A DNA stretch of 39,621 nt. Source: Parvibacter caecicola. GTDB lineage: Bacteria; Actinomycetota; Coriobacteriia; Coriobacteriales; Eggerthellaceae. Positions 1-10,300 of the stretch are shown here, piece by piece. Location of the stretch: positions 1 to 39,621 of the forward strand of contig NZ_QIBY01000019.1 in NCBI RefSeq assembly GCF_003725335.1, written 5' to 3'. The notes beneath the pieces were generated by a model. It made no database searches. It was given only the letters and a program-made list of their open reading frames with translations, and was not told where the DNA came from. The translations under genes and the position numbers were made by a program. Numbering within the stretch: position 1 is the first letter of the stretch; each line of letters begins with the position of its first letter.

Positions 1-165
1 GTTGGTGGGGGCGTGCGGGGAAAATGTGAACGGGCTTTTCAGGGGGAAATGGAACCGTTAACCTCTTCCACCCCCTCATGCATCCGTGGTTTAAACAGGG
101 AGAAAGGCCAGTACAGCCGTTAAATCGCCGTCTCCTCCGTTCCCGCAAAACCTAGTAATTTGGGG

Positions 166-194
166 TTGTATGAGGGTAACGGAAGTATTACAAT
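166..194 (+). promoter_or_regulatory. Candidate sigma70-type promoter
   Basis: A -10 like hexamer TACAAT lies at 189-194 (5 of 6 consensus positions). TTGTAT at 166-171 is a weaker -35 (3 of 6), with exactly 17 nt between them. Transcription would begin near 201, immediately before the first leader hairpin at 204. The match is by eye only; no other candidate in the leader has both a good -10 and good spacing. Confidence 0.45.
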
Positions 195-203
195 CGTGTG
201 ACC

Positions 204-222
204 GTTTGCTCTATGGGCAAAC
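204..222 (+). promoter_or_regulatory. Leader hairpin 1
   Basis: GTTTGC (204-209) and GCAAAC (217-222) form a perfect 6-bp stem with a 7-nt loop, right at the predicted 5' end of the transcript. Its 3' arm can pair alternatively: 213-221 (ATGGGCAAA) is complementary over 9 nt to TTTGCCCAT at 416-424. GTTTGC also recurs at 318-323 in the loop of a 4-bp GTTC/GAAC hairpin (314-328). The hairpin is seen; a switching role is inference. Confidence 0.5.
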
Positions 223-236
223 TACGACCTCCGAAG

Positions 237-260
237 CCCGGAAGGATGGGTTCTTCCGGG
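237..260 (+). promoter_or_regulatory. Leader hairpin 2
   Basis: CCCGGAAG (237-244) pairs perfectly with CTTCCGGG (253-260), an 8-bp stem with an 8-nt loop, 14 nt after hairpin 1. No U-run follows, so it is not an intrinsic terminator. It may be part of a structured leader, an mRNA-stabilising 5' element, or a regulatory RNA of a class I do not recognise. Confidence 0.55.
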
Positions 261-426
261 AGCCATGAGGGGGCCGGCGCGCTGGTTCGGAAAATTTAAG
301 CGCGGGATATCAAGTTCGTTTGCTGAACATCCGACTCACGGCCTGCGGCAGGGGATAAAGCCGCGGGCCATGGGTGGTATTCGGTGAGGGGTTTCTATTC
401 CGCGGGGCGGGTCGTTTTGCCCATTT

Positions 427-477
427 CCTAACCAGCAGGTACTGCAGTGTGTAAGGTCCTGAGGGGCTGAGGTTAGG
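427..477 (+). promoter_or_regulatory. Leader stem next to the ribosome binding site
   Basis: CCTAACC (427-433) and GGTTAGG (471-477) form a perfect 7-bp closing stem around a 37-nt interior, which contains a small GCAG/CTGC hairpin (435-445). The stem ends 5 nt before the Shine-Dalgarno, so it could influence ribosome access. The upstream stretch 416-424 able to pair with hairpin 1 ends just before it. At 51 nt it is too short for a tRNA-like fold. Confidence 0.4.
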
Positions 478-482
478 TAAAC

Positions 483-487
483 AGGAG
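483..487 (+). promoter_or_regulatory. Shine-Dalgarno of the giant gene
   Basis: AGGAG at 483-487 with 8 nt to the ATG at 496. This spacing supports ATG 496 as the real start. It matters because the apparent signal sequence lies almost 290 codons downstream, and without this site one would suspect a later start. Confidence 0.85.
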
Positions 488-495
488 CTGTTAGC

Positions 496-1350
496 ATGGC
501 AAGAAGGTTCGGAATTTCCGCCAAGCAAACGTCCACGGGTTTCGACGAGCCACCAATCGGTGACGAAAATCAATCGGAACGCCAGGTAAATGGCCTGAAG
601 GGGCTCATGCGCAAAGTGACCGAGCGCATGGCCGCCTCCTCTGCCGCCCGCGCAACGGGCGACGATGCCGCGCGTGCAAATGCGCCCGAGCAGGCCGCCG
701 TGGAGGCCGCCACCCCCGCCGCCGGCGCGTTTTCTATTACGCGCGCGCGTTATAGCGAGGGTTCACAAGAGGGTGCCGCCGAGGCTTGCGAAGAGGCTAT
801 GGCGCTGGGCGCTATGGAGATTTGCGAGAAAAGCACCGCGGCCACTGAGGCTTGCGAAGAGGCCTCTACGCTGGGCTTTGTCGAAGCCGGCGAAGGAGCT
901 GCCGCCCCGGGCGGCGCCGAGATGAGCGAAGGAAACGCGGCGGTGGGCGCTGTGGAACTTCGCGACGAGGCCGCTTTCGCAACAGCTGGCTCTTCTGCTG
1001 AGGATAGCCGCCAGAAAATGGCCGCTGAGCTGGGAAATGACATTGGCGAAGGCTTCCGCCCCGCCTCTAAGGCCAAGCGCTTGGATAGCGCTTTCCAACT
1101 GCTTGCCCAGGCTGGGCTGAAGCGCTCGATCAAGGCGGGGGCGTCCGAACCGCTCGCCGCTTCCGAACTGGCCAACGGCGCCGCTGGTAACGCTGCTGGC
1201 GTTCCGAGCACCGCTGAGGGCAGCTCCGCCGGCAAGGGCGCTGCTGGAAATACCAACGCTGCCGCCGCGGCCAAGGGCGCCGGGCTGGGCGACATCGCCG
1301 ATCTGGCCAAGGGCGCGTTCGGCGAAGACGGCGACGCGCCGGTGGTGAAC
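496..1350 (+). other. N-terminal Ala/Glu-rich extension preceding the signal segment (aa 1-285)
   Basis: About 285 residues before the first hydrophobic stretch, rich in Ala, Glu and Gly, with a basic/amphipathic patch near aa 193-215 (KAKRLDSAFQLL...LKRSIK). It has three Cys in EACEEA/EICEK contexts, while the rest of the protein has few. Ordinary signal peptides have n-regions of 1-40 residues, so this is a strikingly long leader. If the segment at 296-310 is a signal peptide, this part stays in the cytosol and is cleaved off; if it is an uncleaved anchor, this becomes an intracellular domain. Function unknown. Base composition here includes more A/T third positions than the following linker. 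Confidence 0.7.
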
Positions 1351-4300
1351 CCGCCGCTGCGCACCCGTCCCTGGCAGCGCGTGCTGTCGGTTACCATGAG
1401 CATCCTGCTGGCCGCCACCATGTTCGACGCTTCGGGCCTGAGCCCGCTGTTCCAAGACGCCACCGCCGCCGAGGCGGAAAGCGCCCAGCCGCAAGACGCC
1501 GCCGACGACCAACCGGCCGAGGGCGACGCCGCCGGCGAAACCACCGACGGCGATCAGGCCGCCACCGCTCCCGAGGGCGAAGGCGACGCCGCCAACTCCG
1601 ACGCCACCCCGGCCGAGGGCCCTGATGCCGCCGAGGGCGAGGGCGACGAGCCCGCCGCCCAACCGGAGCAGCAGCCGACCATCGACGAAGCCGCCGAAGT
1701 CGCCAAGCTGCTGCCGGAGCACCTGGTGTCTGCCACCGACGTGCTGCCCGCCAAGTTCGAGGGCGACGCCGACATCAGCGCTCGCATCAACCCCACCCTC
1801 ACCCTGTTCGGCGCCCCCATGGTTTCTAGCACCGGCTTTCTGGTGAAGAACGGCCCCGTGCAAGCCGACTATACCCTGGGCAACTTGGCCGCGCTCCTGG
1901 AAGACGGCTGCCTGGGCGGCTCCGCTGTGAACGACGCGGTGGTGCTCACCTTTGAGCTGCCCTACCTCTACGAAGACGCCGAAGGCAATATCGCTACTAC
2001 TTATAGTGAAGAGCTGTGGAAAGTGAAGCGCGGCATCACCGCCGACAACAACGCCGCCGGCGCCCCCGCTATGCGCGCCGCCCTGTTCGCCGACGCCGCG
2101 CCCGCCGGCTGGAGCGTCTGGCAAGAGCACGACGGCGCTTACCTGAAGCTGTCTGATGCCGACCTGAAGGCCGGCGTTTCCGGCAAGATCGTGCTGCGCT
2201 ACGAAGGCGAAGTGCCCGCCGGCCTCACCGCCCAGGAAGCCAAGGACTACACCGGCCCCACCGTTGAGAGTGCCCCCAACCGCACCCCGGCCGCCATCAC
2301 CGCCGAGAGCACCATGCCGGTGGTGGGCTTCGGCTTGGTGGGCAACGTGCCCGCCGACGAAGAGGTGGCGGTGCGCTTTGGCTACGAGGCCCGCAGCTTC
2401 ACCCCGGCCGCCACTGCCAACAACGAGGAGCCCGCCACCCAGTACGGCCGCGCCATGGTGAAAACCCTCGGCTCGGTGAACCTGGTGAACGATGAAACCG
2501 ATGCCGCCGCCAACGTGACGGTGGAAAATGGGGAAAGCGCCGTCATTAACAGCGAAGGCGGCTACTTGGTATCGAAGGTCCAAATTGCCGTGCCCGAGAA
2601 CAAGCCCGCCGTTTCCGGCATTTCCCTGAGCGGCCTGTGGGCCACCGACGCCAACGGCTTCGGCGGCGTGCCGGCCGCGGTGCTGATGGCCTACAAGAAA
2701 GGCGAAGACGGTGGCGACCCGGTGCCCAACTTGGGCGACGACGGCGCCCCCGACACTTCCAAAGACGCGCGCGAGCGCTCTACCTTCGTGGGCGTGCCCG
2801 GCGAAGGCGGCGTTGTGGTGGTGGACGTGACCGAGCTTTCCGAGGCCCAGCGCGCCGCCCTGGATTTCAGCAGCCGCGACTCGCTGCGGGAAGCCGGCCT
2901 TTCCGCCATCCCTTATAAAGTAACTGAAGAAGGCTTGCTCGCCCTCACCCTCGACGATGACGAAGGCGCCGTGGCGGCGGGGAAGGAGCGCACCTTCTAC
3001 GTGGCCGCCCCCTACGCCCTGAGCGCCATGGAGCTGGAAGACGCCCCCGAGGCGCTGCCCGGTGCCGAAGGTGCCAGCCCCCTGGGGACCGCCCAGGCGG
3101 GCACCTCGGTGCAGAAGTTCAAGCCGGTGGTGAACGAACTGGACGTGAGCGTGCTGGTGCGCACTCAGGGCAAGGCGGTAGCGCTGCCCTTCCACGAGCG
3201 CATGAGCGCCACCTTCACCCGCACCGCCGATCCCGAGGCCCCCGCCGCGCCGGCTGCCCCCGAAGGGGAGGGCAACGGCGAAGGCGACGGCGAAGGGGAG
3301 GCTGACGATCCCGACCCGGACAGCCAGCCGGCCGTCGATGAGCCCCAGCAGGAGGAGAGCACCTATACCCCCCCCACTAGCGAGGAGCTTGTGGAGCACA
3401 TGGGCACCTATGGCCATGGCCCCATCGTGCTGGGCAACGCCATGAGTTTCTCGTCGGGCCCGCTGTACAGCATCACCCCCTTCAACACTCGTGCTGCCGG
3501 TGGCTCCGAGACCGTGCTGGTAGGCGGCCTGCCTGCCGGCTATGTCGACCCCAACCTCAAGGTTACCCCCGGCGGCGGTACCGCTATGGGCAATAACACT
3601 TATATGATCAAGTCCACTGACAGCCCGTTCCTGGACCTTACCGCCGACGTGGGTTACGATGCCGGCTTTATGGGCCTTCCCGCCAACGGCTATGCCGATG
3701 GCGAGCGAGAGGATGCTGCGCCGGTGTTCGAGCTGCAGATTCCTTATTTCGTGGACTCCCATTCGGGCGGCCTTACCGAGGAATACAGCTACGACAACTG
3801 GAAGGCCGATGGAAATGATATCGGCAACGACAGCTCCCCCCGCGGGCCTCGCCTGGCGCTGGTGCTGAATTCCGATTGCTTCGATGGCAAGTGGAAGATC
3901 TACGATATGGACCGCTCCGGTTCCACCAAGGGTACCTTGCTCACTGACGCCCGTTACAAAAGTTGGTACAACTCTGAGGGCATCACCGGCGTCTTTCGCC
4001 TGAAGTACATGGGCAACGCCTCCAACAAGTGGCAGCTGATCAAGGATTTCAGTCGCCTTTCCTTGGGGGTGACCTTCATCGGCACCATTCCTGAGAACAC
4101 GGGCGGCACCATCCGTTGGGGCGTGAGCTACAACGCCTACACCGATGCCAATGGCGACGTGCTGCGCGGCAACATCGATACCGTGATCAGCCCTGGCGCC
4201 CAGTCGGACAGCTCCACTCAGCGTAACGCCACCTTTATTAAAACCAATCTTGACTGGAATACCAATATAGAGGTGATCAGCCGCCCCGTGCTGTGGGATC

Positions 4301-7300
4301 GCTACAACTACATGGTGTACCGCATCACCACCCGCAACGTTTCGCCCGAGAAGGACTCGCAAATCGACTACCTGTCGTACTTCTTCAAGTTCCCTTCGGC
4401 CGAACTCACCAACACCGGCATCCGCGATGCCGACCTTGTCACCTGGCTAGTTACCAATCCCCGCACTGAGAACGAAACCATCACCAAGAACCCCGACCCC
4501 CGCGCCACCGTTTCCGGCAAGGAGTACGTGGGCGTTCCCGGCCAGGGCGGCGCTCTTATCTACGACATTACCAACAACCCCGGCGTAGCGGAGGCGCTGG
4601 ATTTGCAGTCGTTCGAGAACGCTGAGGACCTGGGGCTGCACGAGCTGCCCTACACTACGGCGGGCCAAAACGGCCAAATCTCTTTCACAGTGCCGGAGGT
4701 GGAGAAGAAAGACCAGATTACTCCCGACAACGAAGCGGACACTTATAACCCCCTCATGGGCGGTTCGATGTACTACGGCCCCATGAAGAAACCGGAAAGC
4801 GCTTTGGACCAGAAGACCGACCGCAAGGTGTTTCTGTTGGCGTTGCCCTACACTACTAATATGAGTGCCGACGAGTATGTGACGCTGGATACGGAATCAA
4901 CCGTGCACTTTGGTGGCCGTGGCGTTGACGACTACATGTGGACCAAAACCTACACCAACACTTCCACCTTCAACAATCCCACCGCCGGCGCCAATATCGA
5001 AAAGGTCTCGTTGCGTCCCAGCGACAGCGCCGTGGGCGAAACCTTCGAGGCTCCCTTGGGGCAATCGGTTACGTATCGCTTGCGCAACCTGCGCATCACT
5101 GGCAACCAGCCGCTGTTCGGCACTAGCCTGTTGGCCGATACTGCCACCGACCGCTACGGCGCCCAGATTGTTGACACCTTGCCCAGCGGTATCAATTTGG
5201 AGCAGATCAGCATTCGCATTAACCAGTCGGCTGCATCCACGTCCGACAGCGACGATCGCCCCGCGCTTTCCCTTTCCGCCGGCGACACTTTGAACGGTGT
5301 CGTTTTAGTGCCCTCTGCGGATTACGTGGCGGGTGCCGAGCGCGTTACGGTGGCCGGCGACGTCATCGATGGCGTGACGGTGGGGGACGGCACCACTCCG
5401 GCGGTGGGCACCAAAGTTACCCTGAAGGCCGGCGACGTCATTGACGGCTATAAAGTGGTGGCCGATGCCAGCTCCGTGGCGCCGCAAGTTATCGCCAACG
5501 CCGTAGATTTAGATGATTGGTTTGCCACTGGTCGCGACAATCACGGCAACTCCGGTGTGCTGGAGTTCGAGTACCGCGATCGCTTGGGGCAGCTGCACTG
5601 GCGCACCATTGACAACCTGCCCATCACGCGGACCTATGCTGCTGGTACCACCGGTGCGGTGATGTACACCTTCGGCAAAGCCGCAGATGAGTCGCAGCAT
5701 CTTTCCACAATCTTGGAGAACAACGGCATCGGCGCCATTCCCCATGCCAGTGGCGGTGTAACTGCCGGCACCAACGGCACCTTCACCGGTCGCGTGCGTT
5801 TCCTGCTGAAAGAGCGCATTCCCCAGTACAAGGGCCTCACCGCCATTCCCCTCACCATCGATGTGACTGGCGCCTTGATCGCGCCCCGCTCCAATGGTGC
5901 CAATGGTGCTTACACCAACAATGTGAGCATCTCCTACGGCCAAAAACAGTGGGTCACCTCTTCGTCTGAAGGCGGCCAGTACTACACCCTCATCGATCGC
6001 ACCAGCAATCCCGACACGGCTTCTTTTACTGCAACTCCCACCAAGCCCATCATCTCTGGCGGTGCGTTCTCCGGTAACAACGGCGGCGTTAACAACGTGG
6101 CCGACCTGAAGGAAACGCTGGTGAACGAGCCCAATGCCGGTTGGCGCTTCCACATTGGCAACAACTCGCAGGCCCCCATGGAGCCGGCCTACTTCTTGGT
6201 GGGTGCCGATCAAACCCCTGCTGGCGGCGTTACCGGCATGACCTATCACGGTATGTTCTACGAAGGAGTGCGCGGTGTTCGCCGTGGCTTCGAAGCGGAA
6301 AAGGTGACCATCAGCGGCAACATGTTCGCCTCTGGCGTTATTGAAAGCGTAGAAATCAACTACTACTCCAAAAACGCAAACGACATGCTGATGCGCACCA
6401 CCACCCTTACGGCGGCGCAGCTGGAAGCCTATCGTCAAAACGACATGGACGGCGACGGCCTGACCGACGCCGTGCTGCCCTCGGGGCTGTGGGCCGACCA
6501 GTACCTCATGAATGTTAAGGTGAAGTTCAGCTCCTACAAGCCCGGCAATGGCACCAACAACCGCGGCACCATTGAAATCATCGGTACTCCGAACCAAGTG
6601 CTCACCATGCCCCTGGTGGCAAGGTTCAGCACCGACTATGATGACGCCGCCTACAACCAGCAGGTCAGCAAAACCGCTACGCTCAAGAGCGCTTACGTGC
6701 CCATCAAGCCGGCGGTATCGGTGAACCACGGTTGGAGCGGCAATGGCGCCGGCACCCACACCAACGAGAACGTGCCCTATCGCTGGGGCGACGGCGAAGG
6801 TGAAAGCGCCTACTTTAATTACTTCTTTACCAATGACTCGTTCTTCACGGCGCGCCGGTTGAACCTCGACCTGCAAATCAACGACAACCATGCCAGCAGC
6901 ATGCTGATTACCACCGACGAAGACGGCAGCACCATCCAGCGCGGCTTCGTAGGGGAGGAGCTGGTGCTGCCTGGCTTCCAGTGGAACAACTACACCACTT
7001 CGGTGGAGCGCCCCATGCCGGAGAGGGAGGGCACCACCCCCAGCGGCGCCCCCGTCACCCTGAACAAGCGGGACGCCAACGGCAACATTGCCTTCAACAT
7101 CGACATCGACGGCGACGGTGTGGCCGACTTCCTCATCGACGCCAACAACGACGGCGTGGTGGACGACCCCGACGACGTGTACCAGTTCAGCCCCATCTAC
7201 GACGAGGTGGCCCACACTGGCTGGCTGCACCAGAACTCCGCCATCTCCGCCATCGACTTCTTCTCCATCAACATCAACGGCGAGCTGGCGAAGACCAACG

Positions 7301-10300
7301 CTTCCCAGGCGGCGGCCGAAGAGGCGGCCCGTCAGATGAGCTACGACGCCGTAGAGCTGCAGAACTTCGTGTACTTGGACGATGGGGGCCGGGGCGACGG
7401 GCCGCAGATTTCCCCTGATCAAGTGAGCGCTAGCACGGTGAAGGCGGATAACCTCATCTCTTCTTCCACCTCTGGCGCCAACACCGTTGAGGTGTGGGAG
7501 CACGTGACCACCGAAACCTACACCTACAACGGCCCCGCAATTGCCGGCACCAATATCGCTTTGGCTACGGGCGGTACCCTGGGCGTGCGCACCACCACGG
7601 TGCGGGAAACCAAAACCCTGCGGGCCGACGGCACCACCGACTCTTCCGAGGAAACGAAGGAAACCTACACTGGCCTCACCGCCACCTTGCGGGTGCCCCT
7701 GGGCAAGAAGTACGATTTCAGCGGCGCCACCGCTGCGGAAACTGTCATCGACCCCGCTGACACCATCGTGGCCGCCCGCATTCACTTCGATCGCGTTGAC
7801 GGCAAGAGCACTTACGCCGGTGGCACCATTAGCCCCACTTGGCCCACCTTCAGCGTGTTCGGCCGCGCCGACACCCTGTCTAACACTACCGCCCGCGCCA
7901 ATGTGTACGCCACTACCGACGAGTACGGCTCCGACCTGCGCGCCAGCGCCAGTCACGCCATGGGCGTCTACACCGCCACTTCCACCATGGGATCCCAGTC
8001 GTTCAAGCCGGCGGATGCCCGCAAGAAGAGCGCTGCCAACGAAGGCGACCTCTCCGTATTCGGCAACTCCACGGCCGATGCCGATGCCTATGAGCTGGCC
8101 AATTACGCCGACGATGCCGGATACCGCTTCTGGGTGAACAGCACCAGCTTCGCCCGCATGGACAACACCTCCGTCACCGTTTCGGTGCGCAGCCTGTCCG
8201 ACAAGTTGCCGGCCCCCATCGGCGACATCCAAGGCTTCCTCACCAAGCGGGTAACCCTGTCCCGGGCGCTGGTGGGTATCGGCTCCACTTACCGCAGCGG
8301 CAACAAGGCGCCGGCTAAAACCGACACTGCCCTTAAGAAGGTAACCTTCTACTTCCGCAACCCCGATGCGGCGAACCTGCCCCTGTACAACGACCAGGTG
8401 TCCAATCCGCCCATCACGGTGGAGCTGACCACTGCCCAGGTGCTGCAGCTGTTTGCCGATGCCGATGCCGCCGCCGGCGCTGAGGTGGGTTCCGTGCAGA
8501 TAGATCTTGCCACCGCGCCGGAGTTCGCTTCTGCCAAGGGCCTGTACCTTGAGAAGATTGTGATGGATTACTCCGAAATGGACCCCTGGAAAGGGGCCCA
8601 GAATCTGGTGACTCGTGCGGAGGACCAGCTGTTTGTAGAGCTGACCGGCAAGGCCAACTGGTGGTACTACCGCCAGAACAACCGCCACTTGCCGGCCCAA
8701 ATGGCCATTGCACAGCAGAACCGCACCATCGGCGGCACCCCTCAACTGTCCGCTGGCAATGGCGCCAACCGCAACATGTTCTCGTATCTCACGGTGAACC
8801 CGCCGGCCTTGGCCGTGTACACCTATGGCCAATACGGCAACAACGCCAATCAGTACATGAATCAGAACTCGCCGGGGGAGAGCAGCGACGTTACCGCCGT
8901 GCCTTACGACCGCGACTTCAAGATGTGGGTGAATCTGTTCAACGAGCGGGGCATTTCCACTCTGGACGATGTGGACGTTGATGTGAACATCCCCATGAAA
9001 TGGGAAAGTTCGGTGCAGTTGGACGGCAGCAGCGAAAGCGGCTGGGTGGGCTTCCATACCACCCAGGTGCGGTTCCGCCATGCATGGTTCGACACCTTCT
9101 ACCATGGCGGCACCATCGGCAAAATCCGCTTTACCGGCTATGACGAGAGCGGCAACAAGACCCCCGTCACCTGGACACTGAGCCCCAACGACGGCTACCA
9201 GGGCGGCTCTGAGGCGGCTACCACGGCCGGCCCGCTCACCGCGTTCGTGGACGACTGCGCCGGTGCCGATGCGGGTACGGACGGGGACGGTGGCGCCGAT
9301 GCGGGCACGGACGGGGACGGTGGCGCCGATGCGGGTGCCGATGCCTCCGATCGTCTGCACGACGGCCTTCAGCTTACCGCCGAGGGCGACCTGGTGGTAG
9401 GGGAAGAAGTGCTGCGGGCCCACGGCATCTACAACCTTATTAAAGTAGAGCTCGTTTCCTGGAAGGACATGCAGGAAGACGCCTCCAAGGCGGGCCGGGA
9501 CAACCAGAACATCGAGTTCACCGGCTTCCACGACGTGAACCTGGGCGAGTGGTACCGCCATTTCGGCGCCGAGGCGCGCAACTATCTGCTGGGCATTCGC
9601 CCTGCCAACGGCGATGAACCGGGCACCGTGGACGACGCCGCCTGGAAGATCATCAGCTCGAAGATGCACACCCCGGTCACTAAGACCGACTCTTCCCAGG
9701 TGTACAGCTCAAAGATGTACTTCGACACGGTGAGCCGCGCCGGCCTCTACGACAATAACGCTTCGTATGCCTCTATTGCCGATTCCCTCATTGCCGATCA
9801 GCACTCCGCTGCCCCCAAGAGCACCCTCACCGCCAACGGCGACGGCAATGCTCTTGGCAACCGCTTCACCAAGTACACCGCTGGCAGCTGGGATGGGCAC
9901 CACTGGGGCCATTCCGATGGTTCCAGCGGCGAGAGCAACGCCATGCTGGAAGTGGGCTACAAGAGCCAAATCTCGTTGCTGTCCGACTTCCGCCAGGTGA
10001 ACAGCCAGTACAACGTGCGCTACCCCGAGTATTCTGGCTGCACCTACAACGGTGGCATCTTGAACGAGCAGTCTGCCTACAGCTACGTGGGCCCGGAAAC
10101 CTACAACACTGGCATGACGGTGCATGTAACCCAGCAGCTGCCCTCTACGGTGTTCGATGCCTACTATGTGAAGATTCGCTCGGTGGCGCTGCCCTACATG
10201 CAGGGAATCGACGTGCTGTACAAGGACGGTTCGGTGGTGTCCCTGTCCGAGGCCGACCTGCGGGCCGCCTACGACACCACCAACACGGTGGATTCGGCCG

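Larger units (their letters stand above)
1..495 (+). other. Non-coding leader / intergenic region upstream of the giant gene
   Basis: No credible coding sequence is visible: short frames here lack ribosome binding sites and family resemblance. The first 160 nt hold nothing I can name, neither the end of an upstream gene nor a clear terminator. From about 166 on there is a candidate promoter, two perfect hairpins close to the predicted transcript start, a long-range complementarity (213-221 with 416-424), and a stem just before the Shine-Dalgarno. With the promoter below, the 5' untranslated region would be close to 295 nt, long for a bacterial mRNA and suggestive of post-transcriptional control. 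Confidence 0.7.
6199..9240 (+). other. Unclassified beta-rich modules, block 1 (aa 1902-2915)
   Basis: Long run of Thr/Asn/Tyr-rich beta-type sequence with no family I recognise. Two or three copies of a loosely conserved unit are visible: 6280-6591 (KVTISGNMF, IESVEINYYSKN, LTAAQLEAY, GTIEIIGTP), 8239-8655 (KRVTLSRAL, LKKVTFYFRNPD, LTTAQVLQLF, QLFVELTGK) and one starting at 9061 (TQVRFRHAWF, IGKIRFTGYDESG). A D-x-L-P type motif (SDKLPAPIG) sits at 8197. Two calcium-type loops are listed separately. Probably ligand-binding or spacer domains of the ectodomain. Confidence 0.4.

Noticed and set aside
200-300. Possible cyclic-di-GMP riboswitch in the leader (adhesin genes often have one; GGGCAAAC is present)
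   Set aside because: The conserved core around GACGCAAAGCC and the second-helix receptor are not found, so I list only the hairpins without a class.
427-477. tRNA-like structure with a 7-bp closing stem
   Set aside because: Only 51 nt, no anticodon or T-arm pattern, no CCA; better read as a leader stem.
1396-1398. ATG (M301) as an alternative start close to the hydrophobic segment
   Set aside because: It lies inside the hydrophobic core, would remove the basic n-region, and has no Shine-Dalgarno; ATG 496 has a good one.
763-4362. Minus-strand frame of about 1,200 codons at the start of the gene
   Set aside because: Same antisense effect; low-complexity Gly/Val/His composition and no start signal.
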